Shown one piece after another: positions 15,152 to 16,467 of a stretch of DNA of 16,467 nt. The DNA lies in assembly GCF_001509475.1 (NCBI RefSeq), contig NZ_LLZG01000063.1, positions 1-16,467 on the forward strand. Direction: 5' to 3'. Position 1 is the stretch's first letter. The number at the start of each line of letters is the position of its first letter. This DNA comes from Streptomyces regalis. GTDB lineage: Bacteria > Actinomycetota > Actinomycetes > Streptomycetales > Streptomycetaceae. The notes under the pieces are model-generated. The model ran no database searches and was not told the origin of the DNA. It saw only the letters and a list, made by a program, of their open reading frames with translations. Made by a program: the position numbers and the translations under genes.

Positions 15152-15286
15152 GTGACAGCCCGCGTCAACGCGCCCGCCGCGGGCTCCACCGATGATGTCC
15201 CGTCAAGCTGGCAGGCTGCGGACACTGACCCCGGCAGGGAGTGCCCCGACGAGGTGAAAGCGGCGCTCATCGAATTCCTGCACTGA
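15152..15286 (+). CDS. Possible small ORF, 44 residues
   Basis: A GTG-initiated frame ends in DEVKAALIEFLH followed by TGA, which looks protein-like. The rest (SSWQAADTDPGRECPD) is unremarkable. The nearest GGGAG is about 12 nt upstream, which is too far. The frame is also open upstream, so it may be the 3' end of a vanished gene. It resembles no family I know. Its last codons form the first copy of the tandem repeat. Confidence 0.2.
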   Translation: MTARVNAPAAGSTDDVPSSWQAADTDPGRECPDEVKAALIEFLH

Positions 15287-15302
15287 TCGAATTCCTCCAC
15301 TG
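15269..15302 (+). repeat. Tandem duplication of a 17-bp unit
   Basis: ATCGAATTCCTGCACTG at 15269-15285 is followed immediately by the same 17 bp with one change (G to C) at 15286-15302. The first copy contains the stop codon of the possible small ORF. It lies about 30 bp before the start site of the short leader peptide and 57 bp before the SDR start. It is either a recent slippage duplication or a paired protein-binding site. Confidence 0.85.
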
Positions 15303-15333
15303 ACGGAAGGAGCCCCTCATACGAGGAGCGGTC

Positions 15334-15363
15334 ATGCACGGCACAAGGGTGGTGCGATCGTGA
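15334..15363 (+). CDS. Possible 9-codon leader peptide coupled to the SDR start
   Basis: ATG CAC GGC ACA AGG and four further codons end in a TGA that overlaps the SDR start codon as GTGA. GAGGAG at 15323-15328 is the best ribosome site in this region. This would place ribosomes on the SDR GTG by reinitiation. The peptide itself (MHGTRVVRS) has no recognised role. Confidence 0.3.
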   Translation: MHGTRVVRS

Positions 15364-15605
15364 GTCGGATCCTGGTGACCGGTTCCGCGGACGGCCTCGG
15401 ACGTCCCGCGGCCGATGCGCTGTTGTCCGCGGGACACGACGTGGTGGTGCACGCCCGCAACCGGGAGCGCGCGACGGCCCTCGACGCGCTGGTCGAGCGT
15501 GGGGCACACCTCGTGGTGGGTGACTTCGCGGAGCGTGAGGCCGTACGGCACGTCGCCGCCGAACTGAACGACGCGGATCCGCTCGACGCGGTCATCCACA
15601 ACGCA
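15360..15605 (+). pseudogene. Truncated short-chain dehydrogenase/reductase, N-terminal 82 codons
   Basis: The sequence SRILVTGSADGLGRPAADAL is an SDR nucleotide-binding start (TGxxxGLG at residues 7-14). It continues with VVVHARNRERATAL, LVVGDFAERE and DAVIHNA. The normal continuation NAG..., with the YxxxK catalytic pair, is absent. After Ala82 the frame becomes proline-rich (WSPPVPPIPAIADAG) and matches no SDR. It runs on to 16271 without a stop, which is a by-product of GC content. The break is sharp, so this is a gene cut by rearrangement and not gradual decay. Only half of the Rossmann fold remains, and no enzyme activity is expected. Confidence 0.75.
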
Positions 15606-15841
15606 TGGTCGCCGCCGGTTCCTCCCATCCCGGCCATCGCCGATGCCGGCAGGTTGGCCGACCCCTGTGCGAGGCCGGCCACGATCGTGACGGTGACCAT
15701 CCCGCCCATCGCCCCGGCATCTCCGGCGCCATCCGAACCCACGTCGGGCAGGGCCAGTGCCGGCACGGACACGGCTGCCATGGCAACCACCGTGCACAGC
15801 ACGGCTGCCGCCCCTCCCCCCAGCGAACGCACCCCTTCCAC
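15606..15841 (-). pseudogene. Reverse-strand gene fragment with signal-peptide-like start
   Basis: Reading leftward from a GTG at 15841 gives VRSLGGGAAAVLCTVVAMAA, then VSVPALALPDV, like a signal peptide with an A-x-A cleavage site. Glycine/methionine-rich segments follow (GGMVTVTIVAGLAQGSANL, then SAMAGMGGTGGDHA). The coding look ends where the SDR fragment begins. I do not recognise the protein. No ribosome site is clear. It and the SDR piece face each other with both 3' parts missing. Confidence 0.3.
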
Positions 15842-16155
15842 AGTCAGGCGAGGGGCGGCAGTTGCTCGCCCTGGACGGCCTGGTTGTGGTTCATGGCACC
15901 TCGATGACCGCCTCCACGCTCGACGACAGCGGCCCACGACCCGTGCCCTACAGCGGGCGGGTGTTGCGAACTGGGCGCCGCAGAAGGCCCGTTGCAGCCA
16001 GCCGATCGCTATCGCGTGGAATCCGCACCCGGGGGCCGGGCGAGCTGCTGGAGCGTGCGGTCGCGTCGAGGCGCTCGTAGGCGGTCACCGATCAGCGGAG
16101 CCGGCCTCAAAGCTTGAACACAAATTACACACATCCTCTCTACACACCGGCCCCC
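15842..16155. other. No recognisable gene
   Basis: Short coding-like snatches occur on the + strand (LLALDGLVVVHGTSMTASTL around 15862-15921), but with no start, ribosome site or family. From about 16108 the composition shifts to a conspicuously A+T-rich patch (TTGAACACAAATTACACACA). This is unusual in this genome and probably marks the upstream part of a promoter for the gene that begins at the right edge. Confidence 0.4.
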
Positions 16156-16172
16156 GATGGTCTAGATTGACC
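16156..16172 (+). promoter_or_regulatory. TGGTCTAGA half-site, DasR-like, with overlapping TTGACC
   Basis: TGGTCTAGA at 16158-16166 equals the left half of the DasR responsive element (consensus TGGTCTAGACCA). The right half is not conserved (ATTGACC). It also forms an inverted repeat GGTC-n6-GACC. DasR controls chitin and GlcNAc genes in Streptomyces, and such sites are frequent upstream of secreted chitin-related genes. TTGACC at 16167-16172 could be a -35 box, but no good -10 follows. Confidence 0.3.
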
Positions 16173-16181
16173 GTGCTTCAG

Positions 16182-16458
16182 CGGTTCGGACACGAACCGA
16201 CCAGCAATGATCTACAGGTTCGGCGCCACAAACAGCCAGGAGCCGCTTCCCCGGCGCCGGACGTGAGTTGATCAGTTCTTGGAGCCCGAGAGGGGGCTTT
16301 GGGTGCGAGGAGCACCCGAGGTTTCGACGGGTTCCCGCGCACCTCGAGGGTCTCGTAGGACATGCGAGTCTGCTGCCGCCAGGGGTGGGTTGTTCAAGTA
16401 GCGCTGAAATAGCCGGAATGTCATGCGCGGGGGCGGGGGCCTGCCGCGGGGAGGAACA
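16182..16458 (+). other. Structured, gene-free 5' leader of the gene at the right edge
   Basis: A series of stable elements lies before the final GTG. The first is a perfect 7-bp hairpin with a GACA loop (16182-16188/16193-16199). An AGCCC/GGGCT hairpin follows (16283-16287/16294-16298). The third is a 10-bp hairpin with two G-U pairs and a GAGGA loop (16297-16306/16312-16321). The last two share bases 16297-16298 and cannot both form fully. No open frame fills the region. This could be a regulatory leader RNA or attenuator. I could not match it to a riboswitch class. Confidence 0.45.
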
Positions 16459-16467
16459 GTGCGGCGC
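16459..16467 (+). CDS. Start of a gene leaving the window (GTG CGG CGC)
   Basis: GGGGAGGAACA immediately precedes a GTG whose next two codons encode Arg-Arg, a beginning typical of exported proteins. Only three codons are visible, so the product cannot be named. The long structured leader and the DasR-like half-site upstream belong to this gene if the start is right. Confidence 0.5.

Noticed and set aside
16318..16330. GAGGTTTCGACGG resembling part of a tmRNA start
   Set aside because: No tRNA-like acceptor, tag reading frame or pseudoknots are visible nearby; chance match.
16182..16360. Possible ydaO-type (c-di-AMP) riboswitch in the right-edge leader
   Set aside because: Pieces such as GGAGCCGCTT and CTCGTAGG recall it. 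However, the conserved GGAACC, GGGTGAATC and CCCGACAGCTAAC blocks are not present in order, so I leave the leader unassigned.
1..16467. CRISPR arrays, tRNA or rRNA genes
   Set aside because: I saw no regularly spaced repeats, cloverleaf-forming sequence or rRNA-like conserved blocks on either strand.

Overview
The window is very GC-rich (coding third positions almost all G or C). It carries actinobacterial families: a SepF-like protein, GTG starts with GGAG-type ribosome sites, HxlR and MarR regulators with short or absent leaders, and a P450/flavin monooxygenase pair. It looks like accessory chromosome of a Streptomyces or a close relative. The number of truncated genes and transposon traces fits a chromosomal arm or another plastic region. 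The organism call is an inference from codon use and gene families, not from a marker gene.

Layout from left to right. Bases 1-1372 hold two leftward genes: the N-terminal part of an AAA-type ATPase that runs off the left edge, and a SepF-like protein. Diverging from them is a large single gene (1625-5665) that fuses a molybdopterin nitrate-reductase catalytic half to a CysJ-like flavodoxin/FAD/NADPH electron-input half. Two GTNAC-type repeats that could be GlnR boxes lie in front of it. Bases 5666-6590 contain no convincing intact gene. They hold the hairpin-bearing end of a decayed IS200/IS605-type element, abutting a frameshifted gene fragment.

Bases 6594-7706 are a divergent YceI/MarR pair sharing an intergenic operator region with a perfect 14-bp palindrome. 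Bases about 7769-9613 are an apparently intact IS200/IS605 element with overlapping tnpA (HUH, Y1) and tnpB (RuvC nuclease, all acidic residues present). Both ends carry hairpins with the same tetraloop. On its right flank is the 3' stump of an FAD/Fe-S oxidoreductase gene. Next come a secreted lipoprotein-type beta-carbonic anhydrase, a diverging DUF6174-like lipoprotein that seems to lack its middle, and a divergent HxlR regulator/RidA-like pair. A leftward cytochrome P450 to flavin monooxygenase operon follows and probably carries out tailoring oxidations.

From 15060 to the right edge the sequence is mostly debris and regulatory DNA: a tandem 17-bp repeat, an SDR gene cut just before the NAG motif and fused tail to tail with a fragment of an unrelated reverse gene, and a roughly 300-base gene-free leader. 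That leader has several hairpins and ends in a good ribosome site and a GTG start that leaves the window.

The strongest candidates for follow-up are the TnpB element with a readable guide sequence, the structured leader at the right edge, the two-operator YceI/MarR switch and the RidA homologue without its usual arginine. I did not find a clearly new defence or biosynthetic system.
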